From NCBI RefSeq assembly GCF_021134715.1, contig NC_060026.1:15181001-15245000 (forward strand): a stretch of DNA of 64,000 bases. Reading direction: 5' to 3'. Within the stretch, counting starts at the first letter, position 1. The number at the start of each line of letters is the position of its first letter. The DNA comes from Daphnia pulex (Eukaryota > Arthropoda > Branchiopoda > Diplostraca > Daphniidae). A program made the translations under genes and the position numbers. Shown here in pieces: positions 1 to 13,143 of this stretch. The notes beneath the pieces were generated by a model that saw only the letters and a list, made by a program, of their open reading frames with translations, made no database searches and was not told where the DNA came from.

Positions 1-814
1 TGGCAGTCATGTGTGAAGATATATCTAGACATATACTGTATACGTCGCAGCACACCATCTGTGGTGTTGGCACTTTATTGGCACACGAGTAATAATTAGC
101 CTAATTGAGTTTGGTCATCGAACCCGGAGATCGGACAGCAGACAAAATGTCGAAATGGCCTCCACCCTTAAATGGATCCGACTGATTAAAAAAGAGACTC
201 ATGATCATAATTCAAAACAGTCTGTGAAAAAAGGTAATGAAAGAGATAAGTATTTACGCATGTGCATATACAATAAATAATAATATACGGTCTAATTAAT
301 AAGCCGTGTGCAGCACGGGTGGCCGGCAATTTTCCGTGTGTGTCTATTTCCGTCGACAAAATAATGAATGGCGGCCGTATAAAACTCCAATAGACGTGTA
401 ACGTTATTTGCATAAAAACAAGATTTTTTTTTCTCGTTCCAATTGAGGAAGAAAAAGAGACGCCACAAGGAAAAAAGAAACCAAAACAACGAAAACAGTT
501 GTGTGTGTGTGTTCAAATTTCTGGGCTCCGCCCATTTGGTAAGATTCTCCAGTCGGCCACTAGGCGTCTCCACCGTAGGGCCCTCGTAGCATTAGGTCCG
601 AGCACATGTGGAACCCGGGTTTCAGTCGCAAACAGTCGGTGATTCGTGATGGTCCGGTGAAAAAGATCGTAGAAAAACATTCATCCTTCTTACGAAAGAT
701 AAATCATTTTCCAAGTGTGCATAATCCCATTTGTTGTTGTTGTTGTGTTTCACGAGCTTTTGTTTTATTTCTACAACGGGTGAAAATCGACTTTGATCGC
801 GTGTGTGATAGACA
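1..814. other. 5' flank and probable 5' UTR of bib
   Basis: No coding exon is recognisable here. The stretch is AT-rich with short homopolymers and ends in the bib start codon. It probably holds the bib promoter and leader, but no clear TATA box or splice site fixes the transcription start. Confidence 0.4.
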
Positions 815-3800
815 ATGGCGACAATGAGTGTGGCCACGACTCCACTGACGAGTGCCGGTCTCGAGAATCTGATGACGACATTGCTGGAACGTTTCGAGAC
901 GGCCTGTTTGGAGCAGCAGGAGGCGGGAAATGGCAACAAGATGCGGGTGCCAATGCAGGCCGAAATCCGATCGCTAGATTTCTGGCGTTCCATTGTGGCC
1001 GAATGCCTGGCTTCCTTTTTCCTCGTCTTCATCGTCTGCGGCTCGTTCATACCTTGGTCGGGACACACTCCGCCAGCCATCAGCATCGCATTGGCTTCCG
1101 GCTTCGCTGTGGCAGCCCTCACACTCTCCTTCGCCCAAATATCTGGTTAGAATGATGTTGTAAACATTTCTCTCTCTTTTATTTTTCTATTAGTGAATGT
1201 GTTTACTTTAACGTCTTCTTTTTCCCCCTAAGTTGCCTAACGAGATACTGTTTAGTCGCCGACTGATTTGTTGTTGACACACTTTAGGCATTCCTCGAAT
1301 GGTTTTCATCAACTCGACATCTGTTTTTTCTTTTTCTGTAGGAGCACATTTGAATCCAGTCATGTCGCTGGCATTGCTCGTCACTCGCAAAATATCGCCC
1401 ATGAAAGCTTTGCTCTACGTCACGTCTCAAGGAGGTGGAGCCATCGCTGGAGCTGCTCTTCTTTACGGGTATATAACTAAAATCTAAACCAATTTTTCTG
1501 TTGTTCAGATGCTGCCCAATATATGTGGGGGCAGTCTGACGGAAACGATAAAGAAGTTTGACACCCAAAACTCTTGTGGTTCTCTCCCCCACCCAGAATA
1601 ACACACACGTGTTCACTTGTGCGTTTTTATTATAAGGCCGGAAATAGATGGTTGACCTCCTAATGACCTTACCCCCTCTTTCCACCCCCGCTTTTTTGGA
1701 CATGACACCACGAAAATTCCTTTTTGGCAACGTGCCTCTTTTCATTCGACCACTTGAGTATAACCGTAAAAATGAAGCTCTCGGGTTCTTTACCAGTTTC
1801 GTTGTTTGGGTTTTTGTATCAAACCGCAAGAAAAATTGGATTTGAAATAACAGGAAATCAATGGTCCCCTAGTTCAATAGAATGTCTTCACTTCCTCGAC
1901 ATATCCTGGTATCTATTGAATTATATTGGGATATTATATTAGCTAGATGGCTGCGAAAAATAGGGAAAAGTGGGCACACAGAACAAACTTTGTTTGTGTG
2001 CAAGACCATGGATGGATGGCCGACTGCTGCTTGCCAGATGTCTGACCCCGTTGGCTGTCTTTTTCTTGACTCATTATTTTCATTTCATCTCCCCCTATAC
2101 GTTTTTCTTCTCTTTTTCAACTAGCCGCTCTGCTCCCCCCTCTCTCTCATCTTCTAGCTGGCCCCCCTTTTGTTATATTTCGTTTGTAGACTTTTATCTC
2201 TCTTTTTTAAGTTGAAGAAAAAACTGCAAAGATTATAGAAGCCGACCTTTTTCTTTTATGGCAATTATACCATCGGCCAGATTCTTCTTTTTTTAATTAA
2301 TGCAGTAGACATTAATCGAGTGTTGGGGTGTCGAGTAGAAGCGCTTGGGTTTGAATTCGAGTCGAAATGTCTTATTTTTTTTGAAAAAATGGGATCATAT
2401 CGAATATCGCTGAGGCCACTTGAACAAATCGAGCTGACGTCATAATATTGTGAACGAGGTGACGCCCTTTTGCGCTTCGTTTTTTATCTTTTTCTCAAGT
2501 GAAAAAGAAACGAGAGACGAGCGCTAATATCTTGAAAGGCTCTGGAACTCATCATTTCAAAAAATATGGGAGGAGGAATGTGTTTCTTAAGAGGCTTCCA
2601 TTTTCAATTCAAAGACGTTTTTTTTTTATTTTCTTAGAGGAATAAAAAAATAGTACATCTTCTCAGGTATTTTTTTTAAATAATGTGTACAATGGAGAAA
2701 TTCGATGAAGCGATCATGGAGGCCTAGGAAGAGGAGGCGGAGTAGTAGCAGTAGTTTAGTAGATTTTTCCCCTTCCATTGTTGGCGGTTCAATGTTCCCT
2801 CATGCGTGTTTGTGTGTGTGACCACGCCCGCTCTCCCCCGATGATTTCTCATTCGGATTGAAGTAGAATCGCAGGCTCAGCGATGGCTCGATAAGCACCT
2901 GATGGTATACCCACACAGAGAGAGATAAGTAAGAGTGTCAATACGGAACCCCCCGACGTAATAATAATCCAATCGGATATTGAATCTACCCCCAAACGGA
3001 TTATATAAGAAATCCCCATCGTTTTTGAAAAAAGTGCGGGAGGAAATCGGCACACACTTTTTATTTTATTCATTGAAGAAATGATGTAACCGGATCACTC
3101 CATCGAAAAAACCACTTAACCACTACCGTAGTAGAAAATGATAGCGAAGATTGTTTTCTGAGGAGACATGAGAATGAGAACGACTTAATTGACGTCAAGA
3201 AACAGTAATTCATTTCTGTGTGAGTGGCGCATGAATGGAAACTTGGCACTTCCTGTCCTCGATCTGTCCGACCTTTTAAAAAACATTTCTCTCTCTCTAC
3301 GAGTCTACGCCAATCGACGAATATAAAATATAAAGGGAGGAAGAACCGATTGATACAATTGACGTGAAAAGGGTACAAGAGGGGAAAGGTTAAGGTTACA
3401 CACCATTGTGTGTGTCTGTAATAGCGATTTCTCTCCCCCTAGCTCTATATCGGATCCATTCAACCCCATCCGGCGGTGTAAGAAAAAATATAAATCGTAG
3501 GGCTACGACTCCTACGAGATAGTCGACATGTGTGTTTCCAATTACACGTTGGGCGAAATGTTTTGTGGCGTCACACGAGGTTGAACATCAACAATCTATT
3601 GAGCCCTTTTCTTTTTTCCAATGGGGGGGTGTGTATAGGCCTAACCCCCTTTACTTGATCCGTATGTTCAAAAACAACAACAGCCGGAGGATTTTAACCA
3701 AAATCGAATCCGTCTGTGTGTTACTGGAACAGGAGTTTTTTTGAAAGCTCACTTGGAAACCCGAGCACTTGTTCTCTTTAACAACTCCTGCGCCCCAGTT

Positions 3801-6800
3801 GTCTCTTGGATGGATGGATGGATGGATGGGGAGGAGGAAAAAAAAGTTGGTTGGGGGGGAGATATCCGCGTCTTGAAGGCGACATGCAGCTGTTCCAGTT
3901 GTGTCTGTCCTTTGCAACATTCTTTTCCTCCAAACTGCTACATTGAACAAACTCAGAGAGAAAAAGAAATTCCAGTAAAACGGTAGTGAATTTATCACGA
4001 GACCTGTTTCTTTCTCTCTTTTTATTCCGTACACAGTCACAAGGAAATAATCGGTGACGAATGGATTCCAGCTATTCGTATCCATACAAGAAGAAAAGAT
4101 CCTTTTTTATTTTCTATTTCTATATCCATTTCCAGTTGTACAAAAGAGAAAAAGGGAAATTTATGTATGTCTTTTTATTTCCTTTTTCAGTGTAACCAGT
4201 CCTGGACATCAAGGATACCTCGGAGCTACAATCGTCTCTACCGGTTTAACCGATTGGCAAGCACTGGGCATTGAACTATGCCTGACGTTTGTCATCACGC
4301 TCGTCTATTTGGTAATAACCATTTTTTTTATCTATAACAAAACAAAAAAATTATTGGAGATAACAATTTCTTGGTCGAGTCTTTTAATGTCAATTTCATT
4401 AAAAAATAACAACAACATTTCAACCTTTAATGTAAAATTCAGATAAGAACTCGTTTTTTTTATTTTCTTTTTCCCTTTCACTTAGACAACGATGGATGAT
4501 CATCGACGTGGGTTATCGGCTTCCATTGGACCTGGACCCATCACGCTTGGCCTCACCTACACGGCCTGCTCCTTTGTCGCTGTGAGTCATCCTCCGCCCT
4601 TGATAGCATTCTTTGATTTAGTTGGATGGGGGGTATAGTAGTGACCTCCTAGAATAAAAGAAATGGGAGGCCGGATGAAAAATGTGTTTAGGCCGGCGTC
4701 CGATCAACTTAAATTAGCCACGCTTCCAGTCGGGGAAAAATATCCTACTTATTATGGCGTTGATCATGGAAGTGTGTTGTCTTTTTAAGGAGGGGAGACC
4801 CTTTTGAAGGCGATCCCGTTTTTCCCCTCTCTCCTTTTTTCCACCTGGTGAGTTCAGAGAAACACTCTCTCTATAACACACACATACCTGAGGCCATGTT
4901 TGAAAAAATATTCGACAAAAGACTTCCCTTCTCTTTTTTCTTCCATTTCTTGGTCACATGTTTCTAGAAAAGGTTTTTTTGGGGGGGGAGGGGAGAAAAC
5001 GGCAGGTGCGAAACGTCCAGAGAACCTCTTTATTGTTATCACCCGTAGATTATGGTGAGTGTGTGTGTGTACTATAGTATATCTCGACCACCGCAGCTAT
5101 ATAACCCCCTCGGTGTTTGTTAGACTTTTTGTGGGGGAGTCCAGAGTCCAGTTAAGTTTTTATGGACATTTTTTTGAGTTTTAGTTGTCAAAGGGGGGGG
5201 GGGGAGAAGAGAAAGTCGGAATATTTCAATATGTAATTGAATTTGTTGAAAAAACACATTTGAATTGTTTTTTAATTCAAATTTTTTTGGGTATTTTTTT
5301 TATGGAAAATAGTTGCCATCAACTGGTGCCTCATTCAACCCTATGAGATCACTTGGTCCGGCTTTCGTCATGAACAAATGGGACGCTCACTGGGTAAAAA
5401 ACTAAATTTTCATTAATTTGATTTGAAATAATCCAAGTAACCAGACTAATTATTTTCCAGGTTTATTGGCTGGGACCCATCGTGGGTGGCTGTCTGGCGG
5501 CTATCCTCTACGAGTTCATTTTCAACCCGTATCGCAACTCGCAACGCCGTAAGGGATCCATCCCCGATGGTGGTAAGGCAGCTGCCCCCTTAGTTCTTTT
5601 TTCTCTTATCTTGGAATGAACGTACTTGACCAAATTGAACAAAAATCCTGTTTTTCTTTTGTCTTTTTTTGTCTGTGACAGACGCGTCGAGCATTCACAG
5701 CGACGAGGACAACTACGACGACGTGAAATCAACTGTGGCTAATTACCAGAGTGCCCGCTCTCAGCACTACGATCAGTACCGGCCGGCAATTAGTCCAGGT
5801 GGTCCGTCTAATCCAATTTCTCCTAGCGGTGAGTTGTTTTTTCTTTTCTTTCTTATTTTGTTGTTGAATAACAATCAAATAGAGGGGGGTACTAATTATA
5901 TGCGACGTGTGTTTTTTGTGCAGGTGGTGGTGTCGGTGGCGCTGTAGGAAACAACTGGCGGAACCAGCAGCGGATGGAACGAGCCGAATCGGTTTATGGC
6001 GGCACCAAGTCGCTTTACCATTGCGGCAAATCACCTGGACCGCCCAGCCGTTCGAGCAATCTCAACCGCTCACAGTCGGTCTACGCCAAACCTCCGGCCG
6101 CTCCGGCTGTCCAACCTCCCAACGTTTACGCTTCCCGCGGAGCTCAGCTCCAGTCGGCGCAGAGCACTTATCTGGCCGCTCGCAACGTCGACCTCATTCG
6201 CACCGAGAGCATTTACGCCACGCGACAGCCGCCGGCTCCTATGGCATCCGGAAACAGCAGCCGGGCCGAAAGCGTTTACGGCAGCCGCCATCCGCGCCAT
6301 ATGGCCGATATGACGGACGTGGATCGACCCGTGCGCGACAATTCGCTCCTGACGTCTTCGGTGGCTAGAGAACCCGTTTACGCCACCAGGGCTCCCAGTC
6401 ACGACCGTTCCAAACCGGAATCGTACCAACTGGAGCCCATTTACCAGACTCGACGTGAAGTTGTACCATCGGTGGCGGCCGTCGAGCCGGCCCAGCGCGG
6501 TGAAAGTCTCTACGATCGCAAAGTCCCTACTTATCGGCCGGAAGCGACTGTAGCCGCTTACAACCGTCGACCCAATCCGGAACAGATGGAAACATCGGCA
6601 ACCAGCGCCGGAGGAGCTCCAATTTCTCCTAGCGACACGTCAAAAGATTCGGCCTATGGATCCGTCCACGGCACTTCCATTCAAAGTCCAGCGGAATGGG
6701 CAGGTCACGGTCAGGATAACAATCAGAGCAACTACAATCAACAACAGCAGCAACAACAACAACAGCAGCATGTTCAACATCTCCAACATGCTTCCGCCTT

Positions 6801-6969
6801 CAGTCCTCATTTACCCAACCAGCCTCCGCAAGGTTCTTACCAGATCCAGCAGCAGCAGCAGCAAGCCGGTCATCATCATCACTACGCTCAGAAGTTCCGA
6901 GCGGATTTGATGTCGCCCAACAGCCAACAACATTCGCCCGGATCATTTCACTCACCGGTGCAATACTAA
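815..6969 (+). CDS. bib: Big brain, MIP/aquaporin-family membrane protein
   Basis: Eight coding exons: 815-1145, 1342-1468, 4191-4311, 4486-4581, 5313-5393, 5461-5572, 5682-5828 and 5924-6969. They join in frame with GT-AG introns into about 686 residues. Six membrane segments occupy roughly residues 50-275, with the two half-helix loops at residues 115-117 and 234-236. The long cytosolic tail keeps features I recall from Drosophila Big brain: a SIHSDED patch near residue 293, repeated S-V/I-Y-A/G motifs, an [12 protein letters not shown] block and a polyglutamine run near residue 612. In Drosophila the protein promotes Notch-dependent lateral inhibition in neurogenic ectoderm and behaves as a channel. 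Here the pore tripeptides read NPV and NPM, not the usual NPA. The start at 815 has an upstream out-of-frame ATG at 793. The family call is firm; exact function in this animal is inferred. Confidence 0.93.
1469..4190 (+). other. Long bib intron 2
   Basis: A 2.7-kb intron separates the exon carrying the first pore loop from the next membrane segment. It is pyrimidine- and homopolymer-rich and contains a short GGAT microsatellite at about 3808-3830. I see no coding exon in it. Confidence 0.6.
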
Positions 6970-7566
6970 TAAAAGAATTGGTAAAATAAATTAACAAAAA
7001 CATTTGAATAATCACCGAAACATTTAAAAAACAATTATTCTTTCCCTTATTTTTGGCTGAAAGTGTATATCGTCTTCCGCCATTTGTATATTATATCCAA
7101 GTCTTCATATTCTTCATTCATTTTGACTTGGAGAATTATTATTTCATTCTTCTTGATGTGCTGTTTAGTTTTTTAATTAGCAGACCATCTTTTTCGGGCA
7201 TGACTCGGAAATAGCCAAGTGTTTATATCTTGACTATCATTTGTCTTTTCTCTCTGAATAATTATATAACCTTTTTTTCTCTTTGTCTGTGTGCGTGTGA
7301 GTGTGAGTGTTATAATTCAAATACTCGTGTGTGTTTCATTTTATTGAATGTCTCTCTTGTCGTCATTTATCCAAACCGTTTTATCTGCGCTTTTAATTAA
7401 TAACATTTTGTTTGTTTTTCTCCAATTTGCTAACCGAGTGCAGTAGGTTGTTTGGTCAGTGCCAACAAATCGGCTGCCAACGTCAATCGATCTGTTAATA
7501 ATATAATTTTGTGCACGATAAAAAAATGGGAACAAATTGAATAAAACGTGAAAAGATTTTTATTAA
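6970..7566. other. Convergent 3' ends of bib and DRC1
   Basis: The gap between the bib stop and the stop of the opposite-strand gene is AT-rich with an AATAAA-like signal at about 6985. It probably holds both 3' UTRs. No further gene is visible. Confidence 0.5.
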
Positions 7567-9789
7567 TTAGATTGTTAATTTACCGCGTAGGATCTGCTCG
7601 TATTGGATGAGTGCCCGGGCCAGCATTTTCCACATGTCGAGTCGTTTTTTAGGTACGGCCGTCTCTTTGAAGAGTTGGAAATGTGACCGGATAGTCGCCA
7701 CGTCGGCCAAGTAGAAGCGCGTAGTTACGGGCTGATCTGCCGGTCGCGACCGCTGCTGGTGGATGTAGCAGGCCAGTTCTTTCATCAAGTCGGAATCGGG
7801 AACCAATCGCATTGCAGACAGCAGGATACGGAATTCGTGTTCGTCGGGAATGTCCAACGCCTTCATCAGTCGCTCTTTGGCGTTGTCCACACTCGCCACT
7901 GTATCCGTCAAGAATTTTAAATTCTTATCCAGACGGACAACCTCTGCGTCCAGATCCTTGGCATCTTTAATAAGAGAAATTTCCAAAAAAATTCTATCCA
8001 ATTATTTAAAATACCACCAACTGTTAAATTACCCAGTTCGACTGATTTCGATTCAATGTGACGTGACACGCCCACAAGTTTGTCCCACGGCTGTTCCAAA
8101 ATCTCAACGAAAATTCGTTCGTCGATACCAGCCAACTGGAGGGGGGAACGAATCAAAGTTTTAAAAAATGTAATTTAGCAAAATTGAAAAGAGTTCAAAC
8201 TTTTTTGAGGAGTTGGCTGATTCGATCTTCGGCCATTTCGCAAACGGATTCGAGTTGACGATCGTTGGCGCTTTTGATGGTGGAGAATTTGCGCTCCATC
8301 GAGTCGCAATCGTGGCGTAAATGTTCAACTTCTTTCAACAATTTCAGTTCTTCTCCGCGTCGAGTCTGGTCGATTTTGTCGTTCTCCTCCTTGAGCTGTC
8401 GGTAGCGATCGGTCATCCGGTTGATTTTGCGTTTGTTGCCGACGATCAGACCGGCCCGCTCCTCTTCGCGGAGTTTCAGCACCCGGCAATTGTAATCCAG
8501 CACTTCGTTGTTGAGAGTGAAATCGACTTTGAGCTTCTCCAGTTCTTGCTCAATCAACTGGATGTCCGCCGTTAGACGGTGGCGCGTTCGGCTGCATTCG
8601 CTGTAATAGTACGCGTCCGTCTCGTCCAAATCGTCCACCCAATGGCTTCCGATGTCGTTGAGTTCGTGAATGATTTCGTTCTCCGATGTCGACCAATCGG
8701 ACAGCATTTTATCCATCAATTTCGAGTGATCTTCCAGCAACAAATTGTAGTCTTTGCCAAAAGCTGACTGTAAAATATTTAAATTTAATTTTGTCTGATG
8801 GAAAAAAGAATTAAATAACTTGCGTCAATCTCTCCCAGTTGACAGCGCTGGGTGGTCCGGGTGAAATCCAAATGATCCTTCATCCTTTTGCGCATCACGC
8901 CGAGATCTTCCGTCTGGCGCTCAATTTCCAGCTGGATAATTTTGTCGGCTTGATTCACCTCTTCGCGTAATCGGTCAATCAGTACCTGCTGGGTGTTTAG
9001 CACGTCGTCGCTCATCCCTGGGTGTTTAGTTATAAACCATTTTGTCTTTTTGTATTTCGTGAGCTGCAATTAAAAATTAGAGAGTTACACGAAGGTGTGA
9101 AATACCTTGAATTTCTTGTATGTCCGCTGTTAATTGATGAGGGGCCGTGTTTTTGAAAGCCTCCGTCCATGTCGACTGCAATGTAATGTCGACGGCATTA
9201 ACGTGAGTGGAACAAGCTTCGGATAATGACGTACATTCCGTCTCGGTGGCCTGTCGCTGGTCCAGTTGACGTCCAGTGCGAACCGCCGAACTCGATTCGA
9301 CACTTCCGATCTTGTAAATCAATATAATTAGAAATGTGTATGAAATCCAATTACCAAAAAAGCTGAGAATTTCAATCTACCAAATCGCAGCCATCGTCTT
9401 TCAAGCGTTTCAGGACGTCGTGACTGGTAGCCAAGGCCGCCTCCCCTTTCTCGCCCACCAATTTGACATGGTCAGTTGAATTGGTGCACTGTTTTATGAT
9501 GTCGCTCAGCCTGATTTCGACAACATTTGTAAGTACACAAACGGCTGAAATTGAAGAAGAAAGGTCGTAATTCGAATATATATGTACCTTGTACTGGGAT
9601 CCTGCATTTGCGTTGCGTCTTTGTTTGCCTTTTCCGTCGTTTGTTCACGCGAAACTGTTTCCATGTTTTCTTACTTTGCCCGTCACTACGTGGCCATCGA
9701 ATCAACAACCGGACGAAATAAATCAATGCTTGCGTTATTTTTCCCCTGTTAGGTAAATAAAATTTGGCTTTGTTTTTAGTACTGGGCAT
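7567..9789 (-). CDS. DRC1: Dynein regulatory complex subunit 1-like coiled-coil protein
   Basis: Exons on the minus strand, 5' to 3': 9789-9588, 9544-9381, 9310-9106, 9017-8824, 8764-8201, 8135-8033 and 7964-7567, giving about 609 residues. The protein is almost entirely coiled coil. It matches DRC1 (CCDC164) at several places: a VLNTQQ motif in the N-terminal half, the LDYN..VLK.R.EE....KRKINR block in the middle, and a C-terminal block ending MW..LA.AL.QYEQILRGK. DRC1 builds the nexin link between axonemal microtubule doublets and controls dynein-driven bending. The 5' end is uncertain: an upstream in-frame ATG at 9918 would add 43 residues, and part of the first exon may be intronic. The intron between 8824 and 8764 fits only with a GC donor (GAC then GCAAGT). 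Confidence 0.8.
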
Positions 9790-9918
9790 ATTTTCTTGGA
9801 CGCAGTGGAAGTATTGTTGTGAGCTGATTATTGTTTGCTCAAGTTCACTTGCGGTTTTCAATAGAGTGTGCAAATAATTGCACGGGGAATTGCAATTTTC
9901 CGTGTTGTGCAGTGACAC

Positions 9919-10315
9919 GATTTTTTAAAATCAGACACGACATTTATCCTTCAAACTATAATAACATTAAACATCAATTCAAATTTACTTAATTGTTTAA
10001 GCAAGTTTAAAAATACTTCGAAAAATAGTCTAAAGATCGATACTTAACAATCGATTACGTTAGATTTGTTTTCATTTCAATGCTGATTTACTAACGTTTA
10101 AACAATAAAAAATACTACAAAGTTACACTTTCATCACAATAAACTAAAAAACCGAATTTTGCTTTGAATATTTCAATCATTTTTCAATAAAGTTTAATCA
10201 AATGCTAACCTCGCCCGTTTACTTGGCAACGTTCGAGCTATACTTCATTTCTTTAGCATAGGCTGCGTTGCCTGAGAGTGGTCTTGTTCTCTTGTTTTTC
10301 ACGCATAGCTCCAAA
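9919..10315. other. Shared divergent promoter region of DRC1 and RpL11
   Basis: About 400 bp of AT-rich sequence separate the two divergent genes. A pyrimidine-rich stretch just before the RpL11 start (about 10283-10300) resembles the 5'TOP leader of ribosomal protein mRNAs, but the transcription start cannot be fixed by eye. Confidence 0.4.
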
Positions 10316-11750
<1,435 letters not shown>

Positions 11751-12378
11751 GCATTGTGTGTACTTCGTTCTGTTGCAAAATACACCGTTTTGCGAAATCC
11801 ATTTGCCATTTTTGTTTCTTTTATGCGTGTCATTTTACAATGGTTTATTAATGAAAGGGAATTCCATTAAAAAATAATATTCGATAAAAGTTCATTAGTT
11901 ATAAATTATAAGGGATTATGAATGACCACTAAATACATCCGAAATTGAAGTTTAATTAATTTTCGCAAGTTTTTAATATCGAAATTAAAATTTACACAAT
12001 AAATCGACAACGAATTATCGATAGATAAATCGATTCAACACATTGTTGCCGCTATCAAAATATCTACATATAGAGCAGCTGGCTGGTTATTTACCATTAG
12101 CAATTGTGTAGTGTCGTCTGACAGCCGACTTATTCGGACGTGATTAAGCGTGCTCTTAGTATTCAACAAACTTCGATAAGGTATTGACGTTTATCTTTAT
12201 ACGTTATCAGAAAACGCAATTTACTAGTTACTTATTTATAATTATTTGTATCCTTAATTCGTTAAGGTAGCATCCATTATTTACACGATAATCTTGATGG
12301 CAATGGCCTAGTTTGAAATTACGTAGAAAGGTGTTGACTAACGGTAATCTATTGTTGGTTTTTTATCCGATGACAGTC
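11751..12378. other. RpL11 3' end and ZNF706-like promoter/5' UTR
   Basis: No coding exon is supported. The last part probably contains a 5' UTR intron of the next gene, because a plausible acceptor (GATGACAG) sits two bases before its start codon. Confidence 0.4.
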
Positions 12379-12679
12379 ATGGCTCGTGGACAACAAAAAA
12401 TCCAGTCTCAACAGAAAGCTAATGAGAAAGCTGCAAAAGCCAAGAAGCAACAGGGCCATAGCGCTAGTGATCAGAAAAAAGCTGCCATGGCTGCCCTAGT
12501 GCATGTTTGTGCCGTTTGCAAGGTAAATTGTGTTGTAAGATATTTTACGTAATCAAATTAATAAATTTGAATATTTTGACCAGTCTCAAATGCCAGATCC
12601 CAAAACATACAAGCAGCATTTTGAAAACAAGCATCCAAAAAACCCCTTGCCTGCTGATCTACAAGATGTTGTGGCCTAA
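12379..12679 (+). CDS. ZNF706: ZNF706-like small C2H2 zinc-finger protein
   Basis: Two coding exons, 12379-12522 and 12584-12679, encode 79 residues. The N-terminus MARGQQKIQSQQK and the block SQMPDPKTYKQHFENKHP match vertebrate ZNF706 closely. The lysine/glutamine-rich N-terminal half resembles the SERF-like segment of that family. The C-terminal half holds a single C2H2 finger (CAVC followed by HFENKH). Mammalian ZNF706 is a small nuclear protein linked to exit from pluripotency and to protein aggregation. The frame is open upstream to 12313, but the conserved start is at 12379. Confidence 0.93.
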
Positions 12680-13143
12680 ACCTGACCGAACCTGGCATAT
12701 TGCAAGATAGGAGATTCCAAAACAAAAAACTCCTAATTTCATTCATCTTTCAATCCATACTTTTCACATATAATTAGGGTGTGGGAGGAGCTGCCATTCT
12801 ATACCTCTTGCGTGCCATTTACGACAACGGCATGAGAATAAACCCTTTAAATACTATGCACACGACCAATATCATTTTTACAAGTAACTTTTTTATCTGC
12901 AGCTCCATACCTGGTGTTTTCCATTTTCATAAGAAAAGAAACGAAAAAAAAAACAATTCATTTTCAGTATGTGGTCGTGTTTTGTTTTTCATACAAATAA
13001 ACGGCTGATTTCATAGGTTTTTCTCTCTCAAAAATGTCATGTGCCTGCGTAGTGCGTAGGAAAAAACTACCGCAACTTCTTCAATTGGTTTCCTGCGCAT
13101 TGGTCCAAGCAGACGATTGTATTTGAAAAAAAAGTAGTCCGAA
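12680..13143 (+). other. ZNF706-like 3' UTR and intergenic gap
   Basis: A canonical AATAAA signal at 12837-12842 probably ends the ZNF706-like transcript. The frame opened at 12781 shows no recognisable protein. The remainder is the short promoter of TRMT11. Confidence 0.5.

Noticed and set aside
793-1155. 120-residue frame starting upstream of the bib start codon
   Set aside because: It overlaps bib exon 1 in another frame and its product resembles nothing; the frame at 815 gives the Big brain protein.
12781-13008. Frame beginning MGGAAILYLLRAIYD as an additional exon
   Set aside because: It is interrupted by an AATAAA signal after about 20 codons and fits better as the 3' UTR of the ZNF706-like gene.
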